A stretch of DNA of 6,819 nt from Sphingomonadales bacterium (GTDB lineage: Bacteria; Bacteroidota; Bacteroidia; UBA7662), in contig VHBD01000082.1 of assembly GCA_016872125.1 (NCBI GenBank), positions 1-6,819 on the forward strand, given 5' to 3'. Below are positions 1 through 6,598 of this stretch, piece by piece. Position numbers and translations under genes: made by a program. The notes under the pieces were generated by a model. It ran no database searches. It was given only the letters and a program-made list of their open reading frames with translations, and had not been told where the DNA came from. Position 1 is the first letter of the stretch. Every line of letters starts with the position of its first letter.

Positions 1-845
1 AACTCGTCCTTGGTCGAAGCCGACTTTGGCTGTTCCGCACCGGACAAGAAGGGGAAGTCCTGGAAGGCAATTCCTTGGGCCAGGAGTTAGAACCCTGGTT
101 CCCCGGACAATGCCTCCTGCTCAGCCGTAACAAAGATTTTCTGAGGCTCGAGGGCCTTCGCCATTGCAGGTCAAAGAGCATCGATTCCTTGAGGCAGAAC
201 CCAGTCGTCCTCAGCTTGCCCGCTTTGCCGAGAACAGGAGCCTGGTTATCCCTTCAGGATCATCAAGGTCGTACACTGGACCGGGTGGCCTACCATGATT
301 CATGCTACCATCCATGGGCCGGGAACATCGAGGGCAAATCCCTGCAGCGATGGCCATACGACCAGCCCTATACCGGCCAAGGCTTACCTTCCACCCGTTG
401 GATCAGTTCGTCCACCCAAGAACGCGCATCACCGGGTTGCTTTTCCACTGGAAACAATTCTGGACTCGCGTCCCATGAACCTGCCTCTAGAAGAGGGCGC
501 AACAGCCCTGTTGCCTTGACCTTATCCAAAGAAATTCTTGTTCCCAATGCTTTGGATGGGATTCGTATAGGCCTCCGTTTCCAAGAGCCCACAATCAATA
601 ACCGCGCAAGAGTTAACCTTCAAATCATGGACCTATTCGGTGGAATAATAACACATCTTAGCCAAAACGAATGGGCCGATCCTGACAGCGCCTGGTTCTG
701 GGATGGAAGAACGGGGCCTACCTCCAAGAGACTTACGGGAATGATGGTGCAGGACGGGTCATACCCTGTGGTTCTCGAATGGCAAAATGCTGAAGGACAA
801 TCCGGTTGGGACCTCGCCGAAATCCATGTCCTGCGATCGCCTTGA
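1..845 (+). CDS. Lamin-tail-domain surface protein, 3' part (5' end outside the window)
   Basis: The frame is open from the left edge (first full codon at position 3) to a TGA at 843-845, giving 280 visible residues. The TTG at 75 is an internal leucine, not a start. Visible residues 1 to about 152 match the second half of a lamin tail domain: an FPGQ turn, then GRTLDRVAY, GKSLQRW, and a closing ASPG near residue 143. After a short linker, residues 171-280 resemble the FlgD-like or T9SS-associated Ig fold that ends many Bacteroidota surface proteins (LQIMDLFG, FWDG near 232-235, DGSYPVVLEW). Such proteins are usually large, secreted and bound at the cell surface; the substrate or partner cannot be told here. 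It is transcribed towards the minus-strand cluster and ends 11 nt from the arsR-type gene. The family call is fairly safe and the function unknown. Confidence 0.8.
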   Translation, partial: LVLGRSRLWLFRTGQEGEVLEGNSLGQELEPWFPGQCLLLSRNKDFLRLEGLRHCRSKSIDSLRQNPVVLSLPALPRTGAWLSLQDHQGRTLDRVAYHDSCYHPWAGNIEGKSLQRWPYDQPYTGQGLPSTRWISSSTQERASPGCFSTGNNSGLASHEPASRRGRNSPVALTLSKEILVPNALDGIRIGLRFQEPTINNRARVNLQIMDLFGGIITHLSQNEWADPDSAWFWDGRTGPTSKRLTGMMVQDGSYPVVLEWQNAEGQSGWDLAEIHVLRSP

Positions 846-856
846 GCTTGGTCTCC

Positions 857-1168
857 CTATGGTTTGGTGATCTTGATGGAACTCAACGATAGAATGCCCA
901 AGAGTACCTGCTGCAAAAGTTCGTGGTTCAGGGTGTAAATCATTTGTTTACCCTCTCTGCGAGAAATAACTAAGCGACTCTTCCTCAGGACCGATAATTG
1001 CTGGGATGCCACCGATTGGCTTATCCTCAATTTGAAATAAATCTGGGTGACGGTTAAGGACTCATTCTGCTCCAAGAGTCGAATGATCCCCAGCCTCAGA
1101 GGATGGTTGAGGGCATGGCACAGCTCATAAGCCGCATTGAAATTAACCTCTTGGAGTTGCTTGTACAT
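857..1168 (-). CDS. ArsR-type winged-helix transcriptional regulator
   Basis: This 103-residue protein is the usual size of an ArsR/SmtB-like single-domain repressor. Residues 13-35 (LCHALNHPLRLGIIRLL) are the typical first helices. Residues 48-64 (RISQSVASQQLSVLRKS) form the helix-turn-helix with its recognition helix, and residues 66-80 (LVISRREGKQMIYTL) form the beta wing. It should bind DNA as a dimer. The only cysteine is C18; the ELCVCDL-type metal site of classical ArsR proteins is absent, since the equivalent helix reads LTVTQIYFKL. The inducer is therefore unknown and may not be a metal. The ATG at 1168 lies 42 nt after the tsaB stop, so it is probably the last gene of the cluster. 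No Shine-Dalgarno precedes it. The target is unknown; self-regulation or control of the cluster is possible but not shown. Confidence 0.88.
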   Translation of the reverse strand: MYKQLQEVNFNAAYELCHALNHPLRLGIIRLLEQNESLTVTQIYFKLRISQSVASQQLSVLRKSRLVISRREGKQMIYTLNHELLQQVLLGILSLSSIKITKP

Positions 1169-1210
1169 GGTTGAACGGAATGGGAACGAAGTTACGTTTC
1201 ATTTCGAAAA

Positions 1211-1945
1211 TTAGCGACCCTGCAGCGAAGGGCTGTAAAAATCTTTGTAATAATCCACCCGGAAATCTGCCGGGGAAATCGTCAGTCCCAAAGCCAATCC
1301 GCGCAGAGCCAAGCCCGCCCACGATGCAGCGTTGCACTGCCAATCGCTGACAAAAACAGCGTCCTGCCAACGCTCGATTTGTTGGCTTTCGACCAACAAA
1401 TTTCTCCACTTGGCGACCCCATCTCCTACCAAGGCCACCTTGTGACCAGCCCAGTCCGAGAATGCGTCTTGATCCAAAACCAAGGCCGAACCCGGAGCAA
1501 GTACCTCCAAGGTTCCGCTAGTCCAACCGTAAACCCCGCAGAAAACTTCCATGCGTCGGGCATCCATTATCGAAATCACTGTGGAACACCGAGAGCTCAA
1601 GGACGAATCCTGATGCCACCAGCCCCAAGCCATGGCCTCCAGCGTGGATACCCCCAGCATCGGTATATTCCAAGGTAAGGCAATCCCCTGCGCCAACGCT
1701 GCACCGATTCTCAAGCCGGTGTAGGATCCAGGACCCCGCTGGCAAGCAATCGCCCCCAATTGGGGAGCTCGTAATCCCGCATCCTTTAAGCATTCTTGCA
1801 CCATCAAAGCCAAGCGCTCGGCTTGCATCTGCGGGCGTAATTCCAACGAAGAGGCCAGGACCTTGCCTTCACCGTCCACGACGGCCACCGAAGCGACAGG
1901 ACTGGCATGATCCAAAAGGAGTAGGGGAGACTTCGAAGGCTTCAT
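1211..1945 (-). CDS. tsaB: tRNA threonylcarbamoyladenosine (t6A37) synthesis protein TsaB
   Basis: TsaB is the non-catalytic partner that pairs with TsaD. With TsaE and TsaC it makes N6-threonylcarbamoyladenosine at position 37 of ANN-decoding tRNAs in the cytoplasm. The 244-residue length fits the family. Hallmarks are an ASKHA-type N-terminal strand (LLLLDHASPVASVAVVDGEG, residues 8-27), the signature GPGSYTGLRIG at 71-81, the DARRMEVF segment at 128-135, VGDGVAKW at 173-180, and the YYKDFY C-terminal motif at 232-237. The usual D-T-A/S in the first strand reads D-H-A-S here. The start is fixed at the ATG at 1945 because an in-frame TGA lies 12 nt upstream. The 73-nt gap to the M28 gene is largely filled by a tandem repeat, so the leader is unusual. 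No Shine-Dalgarno is present. Confidence 0.95.
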   Translation of the reverse strand: MKPSKSPLLLLDHASPVASVAVVDGEGKVLASSLELRPQMQAERLALMVQECLKDAGLRAPQLGAIACQRGPGSYTGLRIGAALAQGIALPWNIPMLGVSTLEAMAWGWWHQDSSLSSRCSTVISIMDARRMEVFCGVYGWTSGTLEVLAPGSALVLDQDAFSDWAGHKVALVGDGVAKWRNLLVESQQIERWQDAVFVSDWQCNAASWAGLALRGLALGLTISPADFRVDYYKDFYSPSLQGR

Positions 1946-1948
1946 TTT

Positions 1949-2003
1949 GAGGAGAAATCAGAGGGAAATCGAAGAGAAATCAAAGAGCAATCGAGGAGAA
2001 ATC
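1949..2003. repeat. Five tandem 11-bp repeats in the tsaB leader
   Basis: Five contiguous 11-bp units run through the M28-tsaB gap. On the + strand they read GAGGAGAAATC, AGAGGGAAATC, GAAGAGAAATC, AAAGAGCAATC and GAGGAGAAATC. The first and last are identical, and columns 4, 6 and 8-11 are invariant. On the tsaB coding strand each unit is a pyrimidine-rich GATTTCTCCTC-like block, and the array ends 3 nt before the tsaB ATG. The period is close to one helical turn and is not a multiple of three. An in-frame stop inside the array shows it is not coding for TsaB. Its function is unknown. Confidence 0.9.
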
Positions 2004-2018
2004 GTACTTGAACTTCGG

Positions 2019-3752
2019 CTAAAAGGTAATCTGCACGTCCATCCTTTGGCCCGAACGCAGCAATTGCAAATTAACGGTTTTGCCTTTGCTTTGGTAGGAC
2101 AAGGCCTTCATATAAGCCTGCATATCCCCCAAAGGAAAGTCGCCCAGTTGCAGGAGGATATCCCCCTTGAACACCCCGGCCTTGGCAGCGGGTTTGTTTT
2201 CAGTAACACCGTCCACTTTGATCCCTTCTCCTTCGTAGAAATAATCCGGCATAATGCCGAGGGTTACCTTGAAACGAGGGGATACCGAGGCATCGGCGCT
2301 GCTGGTCTTGCGGAACTGAAGCCGACCATGGGCCGGCAAGGAATCCACGAGTCGTACCATACAAGCCAAGACCTGCGCCATACCGGGATAATTGATCAGG
2401 TATTCGTCGTCCTCCGGTTTATGATATTCCTGATGGGTTCCCGTAAAAAAATGCAAGACCGGAACATTGTTCAAATAAAACGAATGATGGTCCGAGGAAC
2501 CGCTGCCCGACTCGCTGCTTTTGATGCGCAATGGCCCGGCAGCAGCCTCCACCAGGGCAGGCCATTCCATGGCCGTTCCAGTTCCGTGAATACCCAATTG
2601 CATACTGCTATCTTGTAAACGCCCAATCATATCCATATTGAGCATGGCCACCACCGAATCCAAGGGAATGGCCGGATGCCTAACGAAATAGGCGGAACCC
2701 AGCAAGCCCAATTCTTCGCCCGAAAAAGCCAAAAACAAATAATTAAACCGCTTATCTTGGCCTTGGGCATAATGGGCCGCCAACTCCACTAGCCCGGCTG
2801 TTCCCGAAGCATTGTCATCGGCCCCGTTATGGATTTGGGGTTCCCCACGATGCCTGCTGCTCCCGTATTCTCCGTAGCCTAGATGATCGTAATGCGCCCC
2901 AAAAACCAAGGTCCGGTTCGCTCCGTTATCGATCAAACCCGCCACATTGGATGCCGTAACATATTCCTTAACAACTCGGCAAGCCAAACGAATGAAGGAA
3001 CTGCTTCTCCCTACAAACCCTGAGGGCAAAACTGCAACCCCTGCTTCGGTCAGACTGAGTACCGGGATTCTGCCGGAACGGGTACGCCGGTCCATCACCG
3101 TATCCGGCCAAGGCTCCCCGCTCTTGGACGGATAGAGAATCAAAGCCGTTGCGCCGTGCTTTTCGGCCAAGGCAATTTTGCGCTCCAAGGTTGACAGGGC
3201 GCCGTAAGGCCCGTGCGGGTTCGCTCCGTCGGGGGCATTCCATCGCATCCACCAAACCTTCTCCTTCATGAGCAGGCTGTCCTTGAGGTCGTGATGGTTC
3301 AGCGAATCGGATTCTATGCCGTACCCTGCATCCACCGAATGGCCTATAACCTCTCCGCTGCCCGAACCGGGCAATACCACAAAGTGCTTGCCTTGTTCCA
3401 GGACCTTCCTACCAACCTTCAGCACCGCACCGGGAGCGGCTGCTTGACGAACCAAAATTTGGAAGGACTGGGTCCAGCGTCCTGAGTCACCGGCCGCTTG
3501 CAAACCGTGCATGGCAAAGTGCTTGATCAGGTAGGTTGCGGCCTTGCGCTCAGCAGGAGAACCGCTTTGCCTTCCCTCCAAACTGTCATGGGCCAAGAAA
3601 CCCACATGCATTTTCAAACGATCAACCAAGTTTCCGTCCATACCCTGGGCATGCGCATTGATCACCCACCCTTGAACCAGCAAACAGGCCAAGACGCACC
3701 ACGTCCCCATGGTCTTCGTCATCAATATTCGATTCATTTCCTTGTATTTCAT
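2019..3752 (-). CDS. Exported M28 family zinc peptidase with C-terminal PDZ domain
   Basis: This is a predicted periplasmic or surface aminopeptidase-type enzyme of 577 residues. A signal peptide spans about 6-36 (lysine, then CVLACLLVQGWVINA, then AHA before QG). A protease-associated-like insert lies near 130-260. The M28 core follows with its co-catalytic zinc ligands by family pattern: H287 (GAHYDHLG), D313 (GADDNASG), E347 with catalytic base E346 (SGEELGLLGS), D374 (NMDMIGR) and H444 (YHKPED). Residues 495-577 form a PDZ domain (VTENKPAAKAGVFKGDILLQ). The substrate is unknown. The ATG at 3752 is the longest choice. A second Met at residue 6 would give a tighter signal peptide, and AAGGA lies just before it. 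The gene follows the permease by 54 nt, and a tiny upstream frame overlaps its start codon. The family is certain; the specificity and the exact start are not. Confidence 0.93.
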   Translation of the reverse strand: MKYKEMNRILMTKTMGTWCVLACLLVQGWVINAHAQGMDGNLVDRLKMHVGFLAHDSLEGRQSGSPAERKAATYLIKHFAMHGLQAAGDSGRWTQSFQILVRQAAAPGAVLKVGRKVLEQGKHFVVLPGSGSGEVIGHSVDAGYGIESDSLNHHDLKDSLLMKEKVWWMRWNAPDGANPHGPYGALSTLERKIALAEKHGATALILYPSKSGEPWPDTVMDRRTRSGRIPVLSLTEAGVAVLPSGFVGRSSSFIRLACRVVKEYVTASNVAGLIDNGANRTLVFGAHYDHLGYGEYGSSRHRGEPQIHNGADDNASGTAGLVELAAHYAQGQDKRFNYLFLAFSGEELGLLGSAYFVRHPAIPLDSVVAMLNMDMIGRLQDSSMQLGIHGTGTAMEWPALVEAAAGPLRIKSSESGSGSSDHHSFYLNNVPVLHFFTGTHQEYHKPEDDEYLINYPGMAQVLACMVRLVDSLPAHGRLQFRKTSSADASVSPRFKVTLGIMPDYFYEGEGIKVDGVTENKPAAKAGVFKGDILLQLGDFPLGDMQAYMKALSYQSKGKTVNLQLLRSGQRMDVQITF

Positions 3753-3778
3753 AACATTTGGTGGTAATGCATCATCAT
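3749..3778 (-). CDS. Possible 9-residue leader peptide overlapping the M28 start
   Basis: In the 54-nt gap before the M28 gene, three ATG codons in a row open a frame encoding MMMHYHQML. Its TGA shares the four bases ATGA with the M28 start codon. The same ATGA junction joins rnpA to yidD in this cluster. This arrangement would suit termination-reinitiation coupling, in which ribosomes that finish the short frame start the peptidase. There is no Shine-Dalgarno, and a frame this short can arise by chance, so translation is only a possibility. Confidence 0.22.
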   Translation of the reverse strand: MMMHYHQML

Positions 3779-3806
3779 GCTGAGAACGCCCTACTCAAAA
3801 TAATGT

Positions 3807-4628
3807 TCAAACCCCCGGGAATATCCAATCCCGGTTTACCCAAAGCAAGACCACCGTCAAAAAAATCAAAAGACCCCCACGCAAATTCCTGGAACCTACC
3901 CGACTGCCTGAACAATGGCGGGCCATGGCAATACCCGGCCAAAGTCCGAGTAAGGTACCCGCGGCGGTAGGCAGGAGAAAGGCAGGAGCCAATCCCCCTT
4001 GATCCGTTATCGCATAAAACAAGGTGGACGACAAAGCCATTACCGAAATCGCCCCCATGCTCAGGGCATTGATGCGGGCTTGGTTGCGCATTCCCAGACT
4101 TTGGAGTGCAGGGACCATGACTGCTCCACCCCCTAATCCGGTCAAAGCCGAGAACAATCCCCCCAAGGAACCAAGCAATGCAAAAACTGTAGAGGAAGGC
4201 TGCTTGTCTTGGCCCTCCGGGGTATCTGCGCCGACCTTGAACCAGGCCCATGCATTGCGGGCCAACATCATGGCCAGCATGCTGCTGAATACCAAACGAA
4301 AAAGGGCTGTATCATAAAAACCCCCATGACTAAGAAACCACGCCAACCCTACAGCAACCAAACCTGCAGGCACGCCCATGCTCAACCATGTACGCGGCTC
4401 ATAAACTCCTTTACGCTTCCACAACCATACGCCCACAAGGCCTGTCAACAAGGTCATGGCGAGGGAATTACCCAATACCATCGAGACTTGATATTCCGCT
4501 GCATAACCTTGACGATCCAACCACCACCCTAACACAGGAACATAAATGACCCCGCCCCCTACCCCAAACAACCCTCCGACCAAACCCGCCACCATACCCA
4601 TAACCACGAGCAAGGCCCAATCCTCCAT
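3807..4628 (-). CDS. TauE/SafE family permease (predicted anion or organosulfur transporter)
   Basis: From the ATG at 4628 this is a 273-residue, very hydrophobic protein of the TauE/SafE family, whose studied members export sulfite, sulfoacetate or similar anions. Two homologous halves are visible, each with the family's glycine-rich signature: GGLFGVGGGVIYVPVL at 18-33 and FSALTGLGGGAVMVPAL at 159-175. Each is followed by a conserved helix (QVSMVLGNSLAMTLLTGL; ARINALSMGAISVMALSS). About eight membrane helices can be picked out, with a polar loop at 132-146. The frame is open 28 codons further upstream, but that extension lies inside the S41 gene and is not membrane-like. The ATG at 4628, 1 nt after the S41 stop (TAATATG), is therefore preferred and implies translational coupling. 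The substrate cannot be deduced; no sulfur-metabolism gene is nearby. Confidence 0.9.
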   Translation of the reverse strand: MEDWALLVVMGMVAGLVGGLFGVGGGVIYVPVLGWWLDRQGYAAEYQVSMVLGNSLAMTLLTGLVGVWLWKRKGVYEPRTWLSMGVPAGLVAVGLAWFLSHGGFYDTALFRLVFSSMLAMMLARNAWAWFKVGADTPEGQDKQPSSTVFALLGSLGGLFSALTGLGGGAVMVPALQSLGMRNQARINALSMGAISVMALSSTLFYAITDQGGLAPAFLLPTAAGTLLGLWPGIAMARHCSGSRVGSRNLRGGLLIFLTVVLLWVNRDWIFPGV

Positions 4629-4629
4629 A

Positions 4630-6351
4630 TTAAGGTACCCAGAGAATCTGCTTGAATGCCGAAGGATCCGCAAGCAATGACAAGGCTTTTTGGACCTCGG
4701 GATCCCCCGCAAAAGTGGCCCTTAACCTACCTTTTTGGAAGTAATATCGGGCTACAATTTCTTGCTTGAGGTATTCCGATATTTCACGGCGATGTTTACG
4801 TAAATCTTTGGATTTATCCGTTTGCTTTCGTGCCACCAAGGCCTCGTATTCCTTGGCCACTGCATCAAAATATTTCTCTTTGGTCGCTTTCTCCTTGAAA
4901 TCCTTAAGTAATTTATCCGATTCAGTGATGTATTCATAATCCTTGCCTTGCAAGAATTGTTCAAAAGCCGTGTACAGCGAGTCGCTGATCACAAAAGCCT
5001 CAGGTTCAGGAATAGATTCCCATTGACCCCTCAAGTACGTTGCGAAATCAAAGACATGCCTTTTGTTGATCAGGGCAATCAGGATATTGCTGGCCGTGTC
5101 GGGAGCAATCCCCAAATCGGGGGTGACACCCCCCGCATCGTAAACCAAACGACCTCCTGCCGTTTTGAAAGCCTTACGTAGCGAATCGGCCACCCGCTGA
5201 TTCTTGGATTCAGGATCCTTGTCGCTGTATTCAATGGCCTGTATGCAACGACCACTCGGGATATAGTATTTGGCCGTGGTCACTTTGAGCTGGGAATTGT
5301 AGGTCAGGGGGCGAACGGTTTGCACCAACCCTTTGCCAAAGGTCTTCTGACCCACCACCACCGCCCGATCATAATCCTGAAGTACGCCGGATACAATCTC
5401 CGAGGCCGATGCCGAGGAACCATCGACCAAGACCACCACCGGCATCTCCGCATCAACGGGGTCAGCCATGGTATTGTAGGATTTGTCCCATTCTTTGACT
5501 TTGCCTTTGGTATCCACCACCTTGGAGCCTTTGGGCACAAAGAACCCGCTGATGCGCACCGCCTCATCCAAGGAGCCCCCGGGATTGCCTCTCAGATCCA
5601 AGACCATGGATTTCATGCCCTTGGATTTGAGCTCGTACATGGCTCTCTGAATTTCACCCCCGGCATCTACTCGAAACGCGCTAAGGTTCACATAGCCAAC
5701 TGTAGAATTCAGCATCCCGGAATAGGCCACAGAATTGACTTTGATTTCTTGACGGACCAAGACCTTCTCCATAGGCTTGGGATTTCCAGGCCTGGAAATC
5801 AGCAACTTAACTTCTGTATTCGGTTGGCCTTTGAGCAGCTTGGAGACCTCTTCGGTATTGCGTCCCTTAATCTCTTCACCGTTGATTCGTAACAACTGAT
5901 CTCCAGCACGCAAGTCGGCCTTCTGCGCAGGGAATCCCTCGTAAGGATCGGCGATCACGATGCTTTCCCCGTTTTGGGAAATGAGTGCACCAATCCCTCC
6001 GTATTGACCGGTGGTCATGAATTTGAAATTCTCAATCTCCGACTCGGGAATATAATCGGTGTACGGGTCCAAACTCTTGAGCATCGCCTCGATGCCCGTT
6101 TTCATCAACTTGGCCGGGTCCACATCGTCCACGTAGTAGGTGTTGATCTCCCGGTACAAGGTGGTAAAGATTTCGATGTGTTTGGAAAGTTCAAAATAAT
6201 TGTTATTCAAGGCCAGGCCACCTGCACCCAACAGAAGAATCCATGCCAAAATTCTAACCTTGGCCCAGGAGCGTAGGTTGCAGCCTAGGTTCTTGATGGC
6301 GAGTTGGGACCACCGCCGACGAACGGGTGAGTTTGAAGGGTCAAAGTGCAT
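4630..6351 (-). CDS. S41 family C-terminal processing protease (CtpA/Prc type) with PDZ domain
   Basis: This 573-residue serine protease is anchored to the inner membrane and faces the periplasm, where the family trims or degrades proteins from their C-termini. A basic N-terminus is followed by one membrane helix (about 33-50) with no clear cleavage site, suggesting a signal anchor. The CTP N-terminal part (LKSLDPYTDYIP, 91-102) precedes a PDZ domain at about 107-190 (GQYGGIGALI, LRAGDQLLRINGEEI). The protease core has LDLRGNPGGSLDEAV at 251-265. The catalytic set by family pattern is S315 (GSSASASE), K340 (TFGKG) and Q344. Residues 450-573 form a charged, probably helical C-terminal extension often seen in Bacteroidota members. 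It starts at the ATG at 6351, 37 nt after yidD, and no other Met is near. Envelope quality control or protein maturation is likely; the substrates are unknown. Confidence 0.95.
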   Translation of the reverse strand: MHFDPSNSPVRRRWSQLAIKNLGCNLRSWAKVRILAWILLLGAGGLALNNNYFELSKHIEIFTTLYREINTYYVDDVDPAKLMKTGIEAMLKSLDPYTDYIPESEIENFKFMTTGQYGGIGALISQNGESIVIADPYEGFPAQKADLRAGDQLLRINGEEIKGRNTEEVSKLLKGQPNTEVKLLISRPGNPKPMEKVLVRQEIKVNSVAYSGMLNSTVGYVNLSAFRVDAGGEIQRAMYELKSKGMKSMVLDLRGNPGGSLDEAVRISGFFVPKGSKVVDTKGKVKEWDKSYNTMADPVDAEMPVVVLVDGSSASASEIVSGVLQDYDRAVVVGQKTFGKGLVQTVRPLTYNSQLKVTTAKYYIPSGRCIQAIEYSDKDPESKNQRVADSLRKAFKTAGGRLVYDAGGVTPDLGIAPDTASNILIALINKRHVFDFATYLRGQWESIPEPEAFVISDSLYTAFEQFLQGKDYEYITESDKLLKDFKEKATKEKYFDAVAKEYEALVARKQTDKSKDLRKHRREISEYLKQEIVARYYFQKGRLRATFAGDPEVQKALSLLADPSAFKQILWVP

Positions 6352-6363
6352 GGCTTACAGATA

Positions 6364-6387
6364 GAAAATCAAAAGGTGAAAGTCAAA
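6364..6387. repeat. 10-bp imperfect direct repeat in the S41 protease leader
   Basis: The yidD-S41 gap holds gaaaatcaaa (6364-6373) and gaaagtcaaa (6378-6387), differing at one base and set 14 bp apart. On the transcribed strand these read TTTGATTTTC and TTTGACTTTC, similar to the TTTGATTTCTC inside the tsaB leader array. With only two copies in a low-complexity stretch, it could be chance. Confidence 0.4.
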
Positions 6388-6391
6388 GTTA
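6384..6391 (-). promoter_or_regulatory. Candidate Bacteroidota -7 promoter element before the S41 gene
   Basis: The minus strand reads TAACTTTG, a perfect match to the Bacteroidota -7 consensus TAnnTTTG, beginning at the yidD stop codon. It would place a transcript start roughly 20-25 nt before the S41 ATG. No TTTG or TTG is seen at the expected -33 distance, so this could be a weak internal promoter or a chance match. Confidence 0.3.
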
Positions 6392-6598
6392 AGGAACAGG
6401 GTCGTGACCATGGCCACCCCAGGGATGGCATCGAGCCAGCCTTCGTAGGGTGAGCCAGGAACCTCTCCAAGCCCCATGACGCTGCAAGGCCTCGAGAGCA
6501 TAGGCCGAACAGGTGGGGTTGTACCGGCAAGAAGGCGGCAGGTACGGAGAGAGCATGCTTCGGTATAAACGTACCAAAGCCATCAAAATGTATTTCAT
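6389..6598 (-). CDS. yidD: Membrane protein insertion efficiency factor YidD
   Basis: YidD is a small amphipathic protein at the inner face of the cytoplasmic membrane that aids insertion of proteins by the YidC/Sec route. The 69-residue length is normal. Nearly the whole family signature is present: SPYLPPSCRYNPTCSAYALEAL at 17-38 with C24 and C30, HGAWRGSWLTLRRLARCHPW at 41-60 with C57, and the terminal DPVP. The usual GGxGYDPVP end reads GGHGHDPVP here. It starts at the ATG at 6598, which overlaps the rnpA stop as ATGA, a sign of translational coupling. The rnpA-yidD pairing is widespread in bacteria and supports both calls. Confidence 0.96.
   Translation of the reverse strand: MKYILMALVRLYRSMLSPYLPPSCRYNPTCSAYALEALQRHGAWRGSWLTLRRLARCHPWGGHGHDPVP

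Noticed and set aside
835..872. Possible bidirectional terminator between the convergent genes: gatcgcc and ggtgatc can pair (7 bp with one G-T wobble) across both stop codons.
   Set aside because: The loop is 24 nt, the stem is short, and neither side is followed by a run of T, so it is not convincing.
1143..1202. A 19-codon minus-strand frame starting at ATG 1202 that runs through the arsR-type start codon in another frame.
   Set aside because: It is the tail of a longer antisense-free open stretch in a shifted tsaB frame, has no start signal, and overlaps a clearly conserved gene.
1206..1213. TAATTTTC on the minus strand at the tsaB stop as a promoter for the arsR-type gene.
   Set aside because: It misses the final G and has no clear -33 element; read-through from tsaB explains the 42-nt gap equally well.
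2021..2028. TACCTTTT on the minus strand upstream of the tsaB repeat array, close to TAnnTTTG.
   Set aside because: It encodes the last residues of the M28 peptidase, lacks the final G, and has no -33 partner.
1947..2618. Long + strand open frame (about 223 codons) opposite the M28 gene, beginning in the 11-bp array.
   Set aside because: It uses a TTG start, resembles no family, and lies antisense to a protein with all M28 zinc ligands; it is a shadow.
3753..3806. Inverted aacatt/aatgtt arms at the two ends of the permease-M28 gap.
   Set aside because: Six-base arms about 40 nt apart in an AT-rich stretch are not significant, and one arm includes part of a stop codon.
3796..3829. Promoter-like pair before the M28 gene on the minus strand: ATTG, 22 nt, then TTATTTTG (one mismatch to TAnnTTTG).
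   Set aside because: The -33 part is poor, the spacing is at the long edge, and it lies in the end of the permease gene; a match this weak is expected by chance.
4629..4712. A 28-residue N-terminal extension of the permease from an upstream ATG at 4712.
   Set aside because: It overlaps the S41 3' end, is polar and basic, and the ATG at 4628 directly abuts the S41 stop and begins the first membrane helix.
5320..5892. A 190-codon + strand open frame opposite the S41 protease.
   Set aside because: It has a composition and His/Pro bias typical of antisense frames over a real gene, and no recognisable domain.
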